Under the pieces are notes generated by a model. The model saw only the letters and a list, made by a program, of their open reading frames with translations. It ran no database searches and was not told the DNA's origin. DNA of 64,000 nucleotides. Source: Prochlorococcus sp. AG-402-A08 (GTDB lineage Bacteria; Cyanobacteriota; Cyanobacteriia; PCC-6307; Cyanobiaceae). The stretch covers positions 124,001 through 188,000 of the forward strand of contig QCHH01000001.1 in the NCBI GenBank assembly GCA_003279585.1. The letters run 5' to 3'. The translations under genes and the position numbers were made by a program. Shown piece by piece: positions 27,923 through 37,343 of this stretch (the first letter of the stretch is position 1; each line of letters starts with the position of its first letter).

Positions 27923-28023
27923 CTTTTTGAAAAGTTCTCACTATTGAACTGGTTTGTTTTTATGGCTAAACTTAATTAAATACTTTTTAAGCGATTAAAA
28001 CTTATACTTAATATTCTCTACAA

Positions 28024-28782
28024 ATGATGAAGTTGAGACCTTGGAATTCTTTAAAAATAAATGAGTGTAATGAGCCTTTAATTTCTATTCCAAAATCCAT
28101 ATTTCGAATAACACCTCATCCTTATATGTCGTTAGGTGCTCCATATTTAACTGGAGCGGATCCATGGGTCTTACGTAGAAGTGTTTTAAAAAGATTGGTA
28201 TGTGCGCAACAACACCTTTCCGAGATTAATCCCCAATTACAGTTGGCTTTGTTTGATGCTTGGAGGCCTATCTCTGTCCAGAATTTCATGTTTAATTACA
28301 CAATTAAAGAAATTTGTAAGTCGAAGGGTATTGATATTAATGATCTATCTTTAAATGAAGGCATCAATGATGTTATTGCGGAGGTTGGTCGTTTCTGGGC
28401 AAAACCATCTTCTGATCCTCTTACGCCGCCTCCGCATAGTACAGGTGCTGCTGTTGATCTGACACTCGCTGATATGAATGGTAAACCATTAGATCTAGGC
28501 GGTGAAATAGATTTTATTGGACCTGAATCTAGTCCTGACTTTTATAAGAATGACTCTTTGAAGATGCCTTATTCAAAACATCATATTTTTCAAGATAGAA
28601 GATCTCTTTTGTTCTCAGTTATGGAACATGCTGGATTTGTTCAACACCCAAACGAATGGTGGCATTTTAGCTATGGAGATCAGTTATGGTCTTGGTTAAG
28701 TAAGAAAGGAGATTCTATTTATGGCGCTGCATTCGAGGTAAGTAATGACATTACACTTTCAGAACCAAGTTTAGTCACATGA
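28024..28782 (+). CDS. VanX-like D-alanyl-D-alanine dipeptidase
   Basis: This 252-residue zinc peptidase has the VanX/VanY pattern: the HSTGAAVDLTL site (SxHxxGxAxD, zinc His and Asp), WRPISVQNFMF region, and the C-terminal catalytic Glu and zinc His in NEWWHFSYG. It would hydrolyse D-Ala-D-Ala, probably in peptidoglycan recycling rather than resistance, as no other van genes are present. It starts with two consecutive Met codons. Its last 64 nt overlap the 3' end of the sulfite reductase gene on the opposite strand. Confidence 0.88.
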   Translation: MMKLRPWNSLKINECNEPLISIPKSIFRITPHPYMSLGAPYLTGADPWVLRRSVLKRLVCAQQHLSEINPQLQLALFDAWRPISVQNFMFNYTIKEICKSKGIDINDLSLNEGINDVIAEVGRFWAKPSSDPLTPPPHSTGAAVDLTLADMNGKPLDLGGEIDFIGPESSPDFYKNDSLKMPYSKHHIFQDRRSLLFSVMEHAGFVQHPNEWWHFSYGDQLWSWLSKKGDSIYGAAFEVSNDITLSEPSLVT

Positions 28783-30863
28783 TCTCCAAGACTTGAAGAG
28801 GTTCCAGTATCTTTCCAGCTAAGAAATAAAGGCTCTAATGTCTTCTCTAATTCATTGATAGGCATCTTTTGTAGATATGGAGTCCCCAATCTTTGTAAAT
28901 TAGTGCTACCACCAAGCCATAGTTGATATTGATTTAAACCACTACCAACTAGAGCTAACTCTGCCATATATGGGCGAGCACATCCGTTTGGACAGCCGGT
29001 AACTCTTACTAATATTGATTTATTGATATCTAGTCTTTTTAATTGATTATTTATTCGCTCCAAGAGTTCTGGTAAAAATCTTTCTGCTTCTGTCATAGCG
29101 AGTCCACATAAAGGTAAAGCTGGACAAGCCATTGCATGTCTAGCTATGGGATTGGGACTTTCTGGATTTTTAAAACCAATATTCATGAGAGCTTTTTTTA
29201 CACTTACTTTTTGATAATTACCAATATTACATAAAAGTAAATCTTGGTTTGGAGTTAAACGTACATCTAATGCGAATCTTTCTACTATATCTCTTATCCC
29301 TTTCTTTATCTCTCCGCTAAGCCTACCTGATAGTAGAGGTAGGCCAACAAACCATAGTTTATCAGATTGTTTATGCCAGCCTAAATAATCTTCAAGTATT
29401 GTATCCCCTTCGTTCCTTAAGGCGTGAATCTGTTTTGTAAAATATTTCGTTGTTAATTGTTTCTTAAACCAATCTACACCCATGTCATGCAGGACATATT
29501 TTAGTCTTGAGTGTCTTCGGGTTTTTCTATCTCCATAATCCCTTTGGAGAGCTAAAATTGATTGAACTAGCTCTAATATATATTTCCCTTCTACAAAACC
29601 AATTGGATCTGCTGTCCTCGCAAATGTCGAATCCAGGTTGTGTGTTCTACCCATACCTCCACCTACATAGACATTACATCCCTCTATAGCACCTTTTTTG
29701 TTCGTAAACGTCACTAGACCAATGTCATGAGTTAGGATATCTACAGAGTTATCCCCTGGTACAGTAGTTGCACATTTGAATTTTCTTGGTAAGTAGGTTG
29801 CACCATATAAAGGTTCGTTTTTGTCCCCGCTGAAAACACCTGGATTTCGTTGCAACTTTCTATTCTTTTTTACTTTAGAAGTTGGCTTGATAGCATATTT
29901 CATTTCGCCATCAACCCATAAATCAATGTATGTTTTCTCTGCTTTATGGGGCGACAAAACATCGGCAATATCATTAGCTAATTTTCTCGCAGCCGGATAA
30001 GATCCTTTTTCGTAGGGAGCAGCTGGAGCCATAACATTCCTGTTGACGTCTCCACAAGCAGCGAGAGTTGATCCCATTGACCTCACTATTGTTCCTATTA
30101 CTTCTTTGATATTTTCTTTTTTTATTCCATGCATTTGGAAGCATTGACGAGTGGTCGCTCTAAGTGTTTTATTCCCTAGTCGATCAGAGAGATCATCTAA
30201 TGCTACAAATAGGGCCCCTGGGACTAAACCAGCTGGATTTCTTAACCTCAGCATCATTTGCCAATCTTTCCCTGTACCACCTTTTTTTCTATATTCCCGA
30301 TCGTCTTGTTGATAACTACCGTGGAATTTTAAAAGTTGTACTGCGTCGTTTGTAAAGTGATCACTGTCGTTTAATAGTTCAGTTTGTAGAGGTTCATTTA
30401 AGTAATTACTATCAGCCTTAAATTGTTCAAATTTCGCTCTAGGTGAATTATTAGCGATGCAAGGTGAAAGAACAGTCTTCTCTATTCTTCCATCATGTGT
30501 ACTTCCATTATCCTCAAAATTCATTAGAGCTTCAATAGCTGCTTTACTGAATCCAGCATCTTTCAAGTCTTTTTCTATGTTTTTTGGAGATTCTTTTAAA
30601 TTGCCATTCTTAATCGCCTCGAGTCTTATATCCTTAGGCAAAAAATTGTTGATTTCTATTGCTTCTTCTTCTCTGAGCTTTTCATCGAATTTTTGTTGAA
30701 TAGCTATTTCAGCTGACCTTATGTTCTCTTCGGCTTCTTCTTTCGTGTTTCCTATTTTTTTTACTACATCACATGTTCCAAAAGCATCCCTTAATTTACC
30801 TCTAGGTACAGCAACCCTCAGGTAAAAACCCGATCTTCCTGGTATTTGTATAATCTTAGGCAA
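28719..30863 (-). CDS. sir: ferredoxin-sulfite reductase with integrase-like N-terminal extension
   Basis: The enzyme reduces sulfite to sulfide with six electrons from ferredoxin. The catalytic part (about residues 142-714) has GSYQQDDREYRKKG, QCFQMHGI, and the siroheme/4Fe-4S ligands CPALPLC (Cx5C) and CPNGC (Cx3C). The total is 714 residues, about 100 or more longer than expected. Residues 1-65 (GFYLRVAVPRGKLRDAFGT, then KKIGNTKEEAEENI) resemble the N-terminal arm-binding/DUF6538-like segment of phage tyrosine integrases. Start is TTG at 30863, right after two direct repeats. An in-frame Met at residue 114 (30524) is an alternative start. Confidence 0.9.
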   Translation of the reverse strand: MPKIIQIPGRSGFYLRVAVPRGKLRDAFGTCDVVKKIGNTKEEAEENIRSAEIAIQQKFDEKLREEEAIEINNFLPKDIRLEAIKNGNLKESPKNIEKDLKDAGFSKAAIEALMNFEDNGSTHDGRIEKTVLSPCIANNSPRAKFEQFKADSNYLNEPLQTELLNDSDHFTNDAVQLLKFHGSYQQDDREYRKKGGTGKDWQMMLRLRNPAGLVPGALFVALDDLSDRLGNKTLRATTRQCFQMHGIKKENIKEVIGTIVRSMGSTLAACGDVNRNVMAPAAPYEKGSYPAARKLANDIADVLSPHKAEKTYIDLWVDGEMKYAIKPTSKVKKNRKLQRNPGVFSGDKNEPLYGATYLPRKFKCATTVPGDNSVDILTHDIGLVTFTNKKGAIEGCNVYVGGGMGRTHNLDSTFARTADPIGFVEGKYILELVQSILALQRDYGDRKTRRHSRLKYVLHDMGVDWFKKQLTTKYFTKQIHALRNEGDTILEDYLGWHKQSDKLWFVGLPLLSGRLSGEIKKGIRDIVERFALDVRLTPNQDLLLCNIGNYQKVSVKKALMNIGFKNPESPNPIARHAMACPALPLCGLAMTEAERFLPELLERINNQLKRLDINKSILVRVTGCPNGCARPYMAELALVGSGLNQYQLWLGGSTNLQRLGTPYLQKMPINELEKTLEPLFLSWKDTGTSSSLGDHVTKLGSESVMSLLTSNAAP
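30524..30863 (-). other. integrase-like N-terminal segment fused to sir
   Basis: This part of the sir frame encodes residues 1-113. The Y-L-R-V-A-V-P ... L-R-D-A-F-G-T ... K-K-I-G-N-T-K-E-E-A-E pattern is typical of N-terminal segments that precede the SAM-like core-binding domain in many tyrosine recombinases. No catalytic integrase residues (R..HxxR..Y) follow. It is best read as a captured 5' fragment in frame with sir. The assignment is by pattern memory, not by a profile search. Confidence 0.55.
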
Positions 30864-30864
30864 T

Positions 30865-30908
30865 GGTACCTACACCGGTACCTACACTGTATCATTTTTC
30901 GTGTAGGT
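30865..30908. repeat. tandem 11-bp repeats plus inverted copy upstream of sir
   Basis: GGTACCTACAC occurs at 30865-30875 and 30877-30887 (1-nt spacer). An inverted partial copy GTGTAGGT is at 30901-30908. ACCTACAC (30880-30887) and GTGTAGGT form an 8-bp dyad with a 13-nt centre. On the sir strand the copies read GTGTAGGTACC and end 1-2 nt before the TTG start. They look like arm-type or operator sites for a DNA-binding protein. Confidence 0.8.
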
Positions 30909-31043
30909 TAGTGCCTAATTGTTCTAATAAAGCCATGAGTGATCAAACATCCATTCATTGAGCATTAAATTTTTTCTAGGACACAGAACGTAGAAGTAAT
31001 TCAAATTTAGATCTAATGTTATTAAGAACATAAGGAAATTTTT

Positions 31044-33206
31044 TTGTCTACTTACCTTTTAGAAATCGGTACTGAGGAATTACCAGCAGATTTGGCTGAA
31101 TCTGTTATTTCCCAACTTGAATTAAATGTAAATAATGACTTGAATGCTTCTCAAATCAAATTTAATGAAATAAAAGTCACTACTACACCTAGAAGAATCG
31201 CATTACTGATAGAAGGGATTGCTCAATTTTCTGAAGATAATATTGAAGAGATAAAGGGGCCTCCTGTTGCTCAAGCTTTTCATGATGGTAAACCTACAAA
31301 AGCTGCAATTGGTTTTGCAAGAAGATATGATCTCTCTCCTGAAAAATTAGAGATTCGAGAAACGCCCAAGGGTTCATTTGTTTTCGCAAAAATACTTGAG
31401 AAAGGTAAGCCCGTTGAGAATTTGTTGGCTGACTATTTACCAAGATGGATCAGCAAAATTCAAGGGAGAAGGTTTATGAGATGGGGTAAAGGTGATTTTC
31501 GCTTTTCGAGACCTATCCGTTGGATTGTTTCTATGATTGATTCAGAAGTTTTACCTTTTAAAATGTCAGGGTGCGATCCAGACATTCAAATTGGTAAAAT
31601 TTCAAGACCGCATAGGTTGCATGGATCAACATTAGAAATAAAAGACGCGAAGACTTATTTTGATCAATTGCAGGATGTCGGAGTAGCCGTTGATAGGAAT
31701 AGACGCCTTTCAAGTATCAATAATTTAGTTCTTAATCATGAAATAAATAATAAAGTTAAGCCAGATCTAACTGAACCATTATTAAAAGAGCTGTCAGATT
31801 TAGTTGAGTCTCCTTTGCTTGTTACTGGGAGTTTTGATGAATCTTTCCTTGATTTACCCCCTGAGGTTTTATCCACAGTAATGAAGGTTCATCAAAGGTA
31901 CATACCTTTATATAAAGTAAATAATGTGTTTGATCCATTATCACTGGACTCTAGAAATATTTTACTTCCGAGTTTTCTATGTATTAGTAATGGACTATCT
32001 TCAGCAAAAGAAAATATTATTTTAGGCAACGAAAAAGTATTAAAGGCTAGGTTTTCTGATGCTTCATTTTTTATAAAGTCAGATTTATTAATCAAAAGCT
32101 CTGCGCGTATTAATAAATTAAAGCATGTAACTTTTGCTGAAGGATTAGGTTCTTTATATGAGCGCGTAAATAGGATTGAATGGCTTACTAAACTAGTTAC
32201 ATCAACTCTTAAATTTGCTCAAGAGGATATTGAAAAATCTGTGAAAGTTGCACATTTTTCTAAACATGATTTAGTTAGCAACATGGTTGATGAATTTCCA
32301 GAGTTGCAAGGAATTATTGGATCAAAATACTTACTTCATGAGGGTGAATCCAGAGATGTGTGCCTGGGTGTTTTGGAACATTACAAACCTAAAGGAACTG
32401 CAGACTCTCTTCCCTCAAATAATCTTGGCAATGCAGTTTCTTTGGCTGAGCGTTTTGAATTGCTTTTTAGTATTTATATTAAGGGTGAACGACCTACTGG
32501 TTCATCTGATCCATATGCTTTGAGAAGGGCTGCAAATGGAATATTGTGCATTTTATGGAATAAAGATTGGCAATTAAATATTAATGAAATACTAAATAAT
32601 TCACTGATTTATTGGCAGCAACTTTTCCCTTCTCTCTCTTTTGATATTATTACTCTTTCGTGCGAATTAAAGGAATTCTTTCGTCAAAGGATTATAAGTT
32701 TATTAGAAGAGAAAGAGATAGACTTTGATATTATTCAGGCAATTGCAGGAGATACAACTTCTACCTCAAAATTATTAGATGATTCAACAGATGTTTATTT
32801 CCGTACTTCATTATTAATGGATATGAGGAAAGATAATACACTTAATTTGTTGCAAGCTGTTGTAACGCGAGCCTCTAAGTTGGCAGCTAAAAGTTCGATC
32901 CCCGAAGACGTTATAGATCCTTCAGATTTTGTAGATGAATCACTATTTGAGAAAGCTTGTGAAGTTGAAATGTTTAATGTTTTGGAGAAATTAAAACCTC
33001 TAGCGATAAACGGTGATCGTGTTAAATATAAATTGTTAGCTGATGGCCTGGTTTCAAGTGCTGAAACTCTAGCTAACTTTTTTGATGGAGAAGGAAGTGT
33101 AATGGTTATGACGGATGATATTAATCTAAGAAACAACAGATTAAATCTACTGACAATACTTAGAAACCAGTCTTTGAAGCTTGCTGACTTCAGCAAGCTT
33201 AGTTAA
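31044..33206 (+). CDS. glyS: Glycine-tRNA ligase beta subunit
   Basis: GlyS is the tRNA-recognition subunit of the tetrameric bacterial glycyl-tRNA synthetase. The 720-residue product begins LLEIGTEELPADL, contains GPPVAQAF, RRFMRWGKGDFRFSRPIRW, and LPPEVLSTVMKVHQRYIPL, with the AEGLGSLYERVNRI and HFSKHDLVSNMVDEFPELQG HD-type block, then a DALR-like anticodon domain. Start is TTG after a TAAGGA ribosome site. The last codons form a perfect 10-bp hairpin. It is convergent with chlP. Confidence 0.95.
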   Translation: MSTYLLEIGTEELPADLAESVISQLELNVNNDLNASQIKFNEIKVTTTPRRIALLIEGIAQFSEDNIEEIKGPPVAQAFHDGKPTKAAIGFARRYDLSPEKLEIRETPKGSFVFAKILEKGKPVENLLADYLPRWISKIQGRRFMRWGKGDFRFSRPIRWIVSMIDSEVLPFKMSGCDPDIQIGKISRPHRLHGSTLEIKDAKTYFDQLQDVGVAVDRNRRLSSINNLVLNHEINNKVKPDLTEPLLKELSDLVESPLLVTGSFDESFLDLPPEVLSTVMKVHQRYIPLYKVNNVFDPLSLDSRNILLPSFLCISNGLSSAKENIILGNEKVLKARFSDASFFIKSDLLIKSSARINKLKHVTFAEGLGSLYERVNRIEWLTKLVTSTLKFAQEDIEKSVKVAHFSKHDLVSNMVDEFPELQGIIGSKYLLHEGESRDVCLGVLEHYKPKGTADSLPSNNLGNAVSLAERFELLFSIYIKGERPTGSSDPYALRRAANGILCILWNKDWQLNINEILNNSLIYWQQLFPSLSFDIITLSCELKEFFRQRIISLLEEKEIDFDIIQAIAGDTTSTSKLLDDSTDVYFRTSLLMDMRKDNTLNLLQAVVTRASKLAAKSSIPEDVIDPSDFVDESLFEKACEVEMFNVLEKLKPLAINGDRVKYKLLADGLVSSAETLANFFDGEGSVMVMTDDINLRNNRLNLLTILRNQSLKLADFSKLS
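33177..33200. terminator. hairpin within the 3' end of glyS
   Basis: AAGCTTGCTG (33177-33186) and CAGCAAGCTT (33191-33200) form a perfect 10-bp stem with a 4-nt loop, inside the last ten codons of glyS and just before the convergent chlP stop. Only a weak T-run follows on the plus strand (TTAATTTT). It may be a bidirectional terminator or 3'-end stabiliser. Confidence 0.55.
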
Positions 33207-33227
33207 TTTTCTAAGTTGATATTTTTA

Positions 33228-34562
33228 TTATTTTTTACTGGTTTTTATACCACCTTTAATTGAACTTACCGCTAACATTTTGTTAACTTCTTTATCATCT
33301 CTTACTGCACTTGGTACTGGCTTGTATGTGCTTGGTGCTAGTGCCTTTCCTCTTAAAACAGAACCAATTGTTAAGAGGGTAAGTTTTAATTGTTGAAGCG
33401 GCTTCATTGCAACAACAGTTTTATAGAGATAACTATCGAATGTAAGTCTTTGAACATCCATATCGCCACACATTTCTACAAAAGCTTCTCTTGCGCCATC
33501 ACTGGTATAGAAAATTCTTTGGAGAATATCTAAAACTGTATATGTGGTTCCATACTTTTTATCCCATTTTTTTAAATATTTTTTTAGATCATTCTCTGTG
33601 GGTATTACTTTTCCATTTTTACTTGATTCTACAATTTGCTCGGCACACATCCTTCCACTTTTGGCAGCAAAATAAATTCCTTCTCCTGAACTTTTGGTTA
33701 CATAACCGGCGGCATCTCCAACTAGAGCCATTCTTCCAACAACTCTTCTTGGCCTAGGATGCTCAGGAATTGGGTGAGCTTCTACTTTGATGACTTCTCC
33801 ATTCACAAGTCTCTTCTTTGCTCTTTCTCTTACACCAATCTGGAGGCTTTTTATCAAACCACCATTTTGTTTCATTGTTCCTGTTCCAGCTGCAACATGG
33901 TCATATTTTGGAAAGACCCAACCATAGAAATCAGGTGATACATCTGTGCCTACATACATTTCTGCCCTGTCTTCGTAATACTTCATTTCCTCTTTAGGAA
34001 GTTTTATTCTTTCTTGAATTGCTACTGCATAGTTGTAATCACCAGCATCCATTGCTTTTGCAACTCTGCTAGTTGCACCATCTGCCCCAACAATTAAATC
34101 CACCTCAAGTTGCTTACCTTTCTCTTCAGATTGGTCATTGAGGACTTCTGTGTAATGAAGTGTATATGGACCTTGTTTATTAGTACCAGTTTCTATTTTT
34201 GATACCAATCCATTTACTAATGTTGCCCCAAGTTCTGCGGCGCGATTCCTCATGAAAGAATCCATTACTTCACGTCTCAGCATCCCTATATATTCTTTGT
34301 CGCTACCTGGATAAATATCATCCAAAATAATATCTACTTCTCTATTTGATGGGGATATCATTTTCATGTTTCTGACTTTCCTATCAATAATTGATTCAGG
34401 AAGTTCAAATTCAGAAACCATACATAACGGAATGGCTCCTCCACATGGTTTTGCATTATCAAGCTTTCTCTCGAAAATCCAAGTTTTAATTCCTGCTTTA
34501 GCCAAAATTTCTGCAGCGCATGATCCACTTGGACCACCACCAATGACAGCAACTCTTAACAT
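33228..34562 (-). CDS. chlP: Geranylgeranyl diphosphate/chlorophyll reductase
   Basis: ChlP reduces geranylgeranyl to phytyl chains for chlorophyll and tocopherol. The 444-residue flavoprotein has the FAD dinucleotide motif VIGGGPSGSCAAEILAKAG at the start, KPCGGAIP (GG-reductase signature), the IVGADGATSRVAKAMDAG motif and VGDAAGYVTKSSGEGIYFA. The C-terminal half is the usual membrane-associated part. Start is ATG. It is transcribed divergently from a VanY-like gene, with 137 nt between starts. Confidence 0.94.
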   Translation of the reverse strand: MLRVAVIGGGPSGSCAAEILAKAGIKTWIFERKLDNAKPCGGAIPLCMVSEFELPESIIDRKVRNMKMISPSNREVDIILDDIYPGSDKEYIGMLRREVMDSFMRNRAAELGATLVNGLVSKIETGTNKQGPYTLHYTEVLNDQSEEKGKQLEVDLIVGADGATSRVAKAMDAGDYNYAVAIQERIKLPKEEMKYYEDRAEMYVGTDVSPDFYGWVFPKYDHVAAGTGTMKQNGGLIKSLQIGVRERAKKRLVNGEVIKVEAHPIPEHPRPRRVVGRMALVGDAAGYVTKSSGEGIYFAAKSGRMCAEQIVESSKNGKVIPTENDLKKYLKKWDKKYGTTYTVLDILQRIFYTSDGAREAFVEMCGDMDVQRLTFDSYLYKTVVAMKPLQQLKLTLLTIGSVLRGKALAPSTYKPVPSAVRDDKEVNKMLAVSSIKGGIKTSKK

Positions 34563-34699
34563 CTTTGGATGAAAAATTTAGTTCTCTATATATAAAACTT
34601 ACATCCTTATCTCATAGAAAGTATAAAGATTGGAGATACTCGTTACTATCGAAACATCATTTTTGTGAATTTCAATTGTTTAGAGCATAAGCAGATCGT

Positions 34700-35410
34700 A
34701 TGAATTATCAAGATGACATCCCTCTGGCCAAAAGGATTAGATCCATCAAAACCCTTACTAGCAAGTCTTTTTTGCTTTTAGGACTTCTATTAGTTGGACT
34801 TGTTATTTCGTTTACTTACTTAGCTAATAAATCATTTTTACGCCAAACAAAATCTTTAGATGAATCGATTAACTCCTCTGAGACAAATCAAAATAAAAGT
34901 TTGTTGGGCCATCTTCCTTACCCTGAGGCTTCAAAAGAGGAGTTAATTCTTTTCTCCCCGGGTATTTACGTACATAAAGAAATTTATGAAAATTTTAAGG
35001 AAATGCAATTTATGGCGGCTCAAAAAGGGGTCTCTTTAAAACTATTAAGTGGTTACAGATCAATTGATTTGCAAAGAGATATTTTTTACGAAAATAAATC
35101 TATTAGAAATCAAACGGCTGTTGAGCGTTCTATGGTTTCAGCTCCTCCTGGCTATTCTGAACACAGCACAGGGTATGCAATCGATGTTGGTGATGGTGAT
35201 TATCCAGGTACGCATTTTGAGGTTGAATTTGAACAAACCCCTGCTTTTAAATGGATGAAGAGGTTTGCCACTAAATATCATTTCGTTCTTTCTTTTCCAC
35301 CCAACAATAAACAAGGAGTAACCTATGAGCCTTGGCATTGGAGATTTGAAGGCACTGTTAATGCTTTGAGGAAATTTGAAGATGCTAATAAAATTACAAA
35401 ATTCAAATAA
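34700..35410 (+). CDS. membrane-anchored VanY-like D-Ala-D-Ala carboxypeptidase
   Basis: The 236-residue protein has a short cytoplasmic N-terminus, a signal anchor helix at about residues 26-50, a linker, then a VanY zinc peptidase domain: LKLLSGYRSIDLQRDIF, SEHSTGYAIDVGDGD (SxHxxGxAxD), and EPWHWRFEG (ExxWH). It would trim terminal D-alanine from peptidoglycan stem peptides outside the membrane. With the VanX-like gene 6 kb upstream, the window has two members of this family. Confidence 0.88.
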   Translation: MNYQDDIPLAKRIRSIKTLTSKSFLLLGLLLVGLVISFTYLANKSFLRQTKSLDESINSSETNQNKSLLGHLPYPEASKEELILFSPGIYVHKEIYENFKEMQFMAAQKGVSLKLLSGYRSIDLQRDIFYENKSIRNQTAVERSMVSAPPGYSEHSTGYAIDVGDGDYPGTHFEVEFEQTPAFKWMKRFATKYHFVLSFPPNNKQGVTYEPWHWRFEGTVNALRKFEDANKITKFK

Positions 35411-35540
35411 TTGTGATTTAATTTTTTTTTACTTCTAATTTTTATTCGATATTTTAATTGGCTTTTAAAACAGCTAAATGAAGTCATGGTGAGATATTCT
35501 TTAAGTTTCTATTACCAAGGAAATTTTAATTTTTTAAATT

Positions 35541-37343
35541 ATGAGTTTTGATATACAGGCCATAAGGAATATCGCAATAATTGCTCATGTTGATCATGGT
35601 AAGACAACTTTAGTTGATGCACTTTTAAATCAATCTGGAACTTTTCGAGAGAATGAGGAAGTCCCAACTTGTGCGATGGATTCAAATGACTTGGAACGTG
35701 AAAGAGGGATAACAATTCTTTCGAAAAACACTGCTGTTACATATAACGACACACGAATAAACATTGTTGACACTCCAGGTCACGCAGATTTTGGAGGAGA
35801 AGTCGAGAGAGTTTTGGGTATGGTAGATGGCTGTCTTCTTGTTGTTGATGCTAACGAGGGACCAATGCCACAAACTCGATTCGTTCTAAAAAAAGCTTTA
35901 GAGCAGGGATTAAGACCTATTGTTTTTGTCAATAAAATTGATCGTGCAAGAGTAGAACCTGAAACCGCGGTAGACAAAGTTTTAGATCTATTTTTAGAAT
36001 TAGGAGCTGATGATGATCAATGCGATTTTCCTTATCTATTTGGGAGTGGATTAGGTGGTTTTGCAAAGAATGAAGTCAAAAGTGAAAGTGATAATATGAA
36101 ACCTTTATTTGAAGCAATTATTAGGCAAGTTCCTCCTCCAGTTGGCGATCAGAACAAGCCCTTACAATTACAAGTCACCACTCTGGATTACTCAGATTTT
36201 TTAGGAACGATAATTATTGGAAGAGTACATAATGGTGTAATTAAAAATGGCCAAAGGACTTGTTTGATAAAGGAAGATGGGAGTTTAAAAAAAGGAAGGA
36301 TTAATAAACTATTAGGATTTAAGGGGTTAAAAAGAATTGAAATAGATGAAGCAAATGCTGGAGATATAGTTGCCTTGGCTGGTTTTGAAGATGTTTCTAT
36401 TGGAGAAACCGTAGCCTGTCCTGATGAACCAAAGCCTTTACCTCTGATAAAGGTAGATGAGCCAACATTGCAAATGACTTTTGTTGTAAATGATTCTCCA
36501 TTTGCAGGTAAAGAGGGCAAGTTTGTAACCAGTCGTCAGTTGAAGGATCGTTTAAAGAAAGAACTTCTTACGAATGTTGCATTAAGAGTCGAGGATACAG
36601 ATTCTCCTGATCGTTTTTCTGTCAGCGGAAGAGGAGAGTTGCATCTAGGAATTCTTATAGAGACAATGCGAAGAGAAGGGTATGAATTTCAAGTTTCTCA
36701 ACCACAAGTCATTTTTAGGACCATTGATGAAATCAAATGCGAGCCTGTTGAGACACTAGTCCTTGATGTTCCTGAAGCTTCTATTGGTGCATGTATTGAA
36801 AGCCTTGGGGTAAGAAAAGGAGAAATGCAAAATATGGAAACGGGTACTGATCATCGAACTCAACTTGAATTTGTTATCCCATCAAGAGGCTTAATTGGAT
36901 TTAGGGGGGAATTTATTCGTGCAACAAGAGGTGAAGGTATTATGAGTCATTCGTTTTTTGAATACAGGCCATCAGTAGGAGATTTTGAACAGAGAAGAAA
37001 TGGAGTCCTTATTTCATTTGAAGAGGGTGTGGCTACTTTTTATTCCTTGAAAAATGCAGAAGACCGTGGACAATTTTTCATTACTCCTGGAGCCAAAGTT
37101 TATAAAGGAATGATTATTGGAGAGAATAATCGCCCACAAGATCTTGAATTAAATATTTGCAAGGCTAAACAACTTACTAACATGCGATCAGCTGGTGCAG
37201 ATGAGTTAGATCAATTGCAATCCCCAATTGAAATGACATTAGAAAGAGCACTTGAATACATTGGGCCAGGCGAGATGTTGGAAGTTACTCCTGAATCTAT
37301 AAGACTCAGGAAAATTAATACAAAGAAAAATTTGAAAAAATAA
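35541..37343 (+). CDS. typA: Ribosome-associated GTPase TypA/BipA
   Basis: TypA is a translation-factor-like GTPase needed for ribosome assembly or stress growth. The 600-residue product has G1 [16 protein letters not shown]2/switch [12 protein letters not shown]3 [16 protein letters not shown]4 VNKIDRA, then the EF-G-like domain II, and the BipA-specific [20 protein letters not shown] and [12 protein letters not shown] segments. Start is ATG. The stop overlaps the next gene's start by one nucleotide. Confidence 0.96.
   Translation: MSFDIQAIRNIAIIAHVDHGKTTLVDALLNQSGTFRENEEVPTCAMDSNDLERERGITILSKNTAVTYNDTRINIVDTPGHADFGGEVERVLGMVDGCLLVVDANEGPMPQTRFVLKKALEQGLRPIVFVNKIDRARVEPETAVDKVLDLFLELGADDDQCDFPYLFGSGLGGFAKNEVKSESDNMKPLFEAIIRQVPPPVGDQNKPLQLQVTTLDYSDFLGTIIIGRVHNGVIKNGQRTCLIKEDGSLKKGRINKLLGFKGLKRIEIDEANAGDIVALAGFEDVSIGETVACPDEPKPLPLIKVDEPTLQMTFVVNDSPFAGKEGKFVTSRQLKDRLKKELLTNVALRVEDTDSPDRFSVSGRGELHLGILIETMRREGYEFQVSQPQVIFRTIDEIKCEPVETLVLDVPEASIGACIESLGVRKGEMQNMETGTDHRTQLEFVIPSRGLIGFRGEFIRATRGEGIMSHSFFEYRPSVGDFEQRRNGVLISFEEGVATFYSLKNAEDRGQFFITPGAKVYKGMIIGENNRPQDLELNICKAKQLTNMRSAGADELDQLQSPIEMTLERALEYIGPGEMLEVTPESIRLRKINTKKNLKK

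Noticed and set aside
30939-30960. tiny ORF in the sir-glyS spacer
   Set aside because: Only seven codons, no ribosome site, no sign of being coding.
32795-33196. 133-residue minus-strand ORF inside glyS
   Set aside because: Antisense shadow of the well-supported glyS C-terminal domain.
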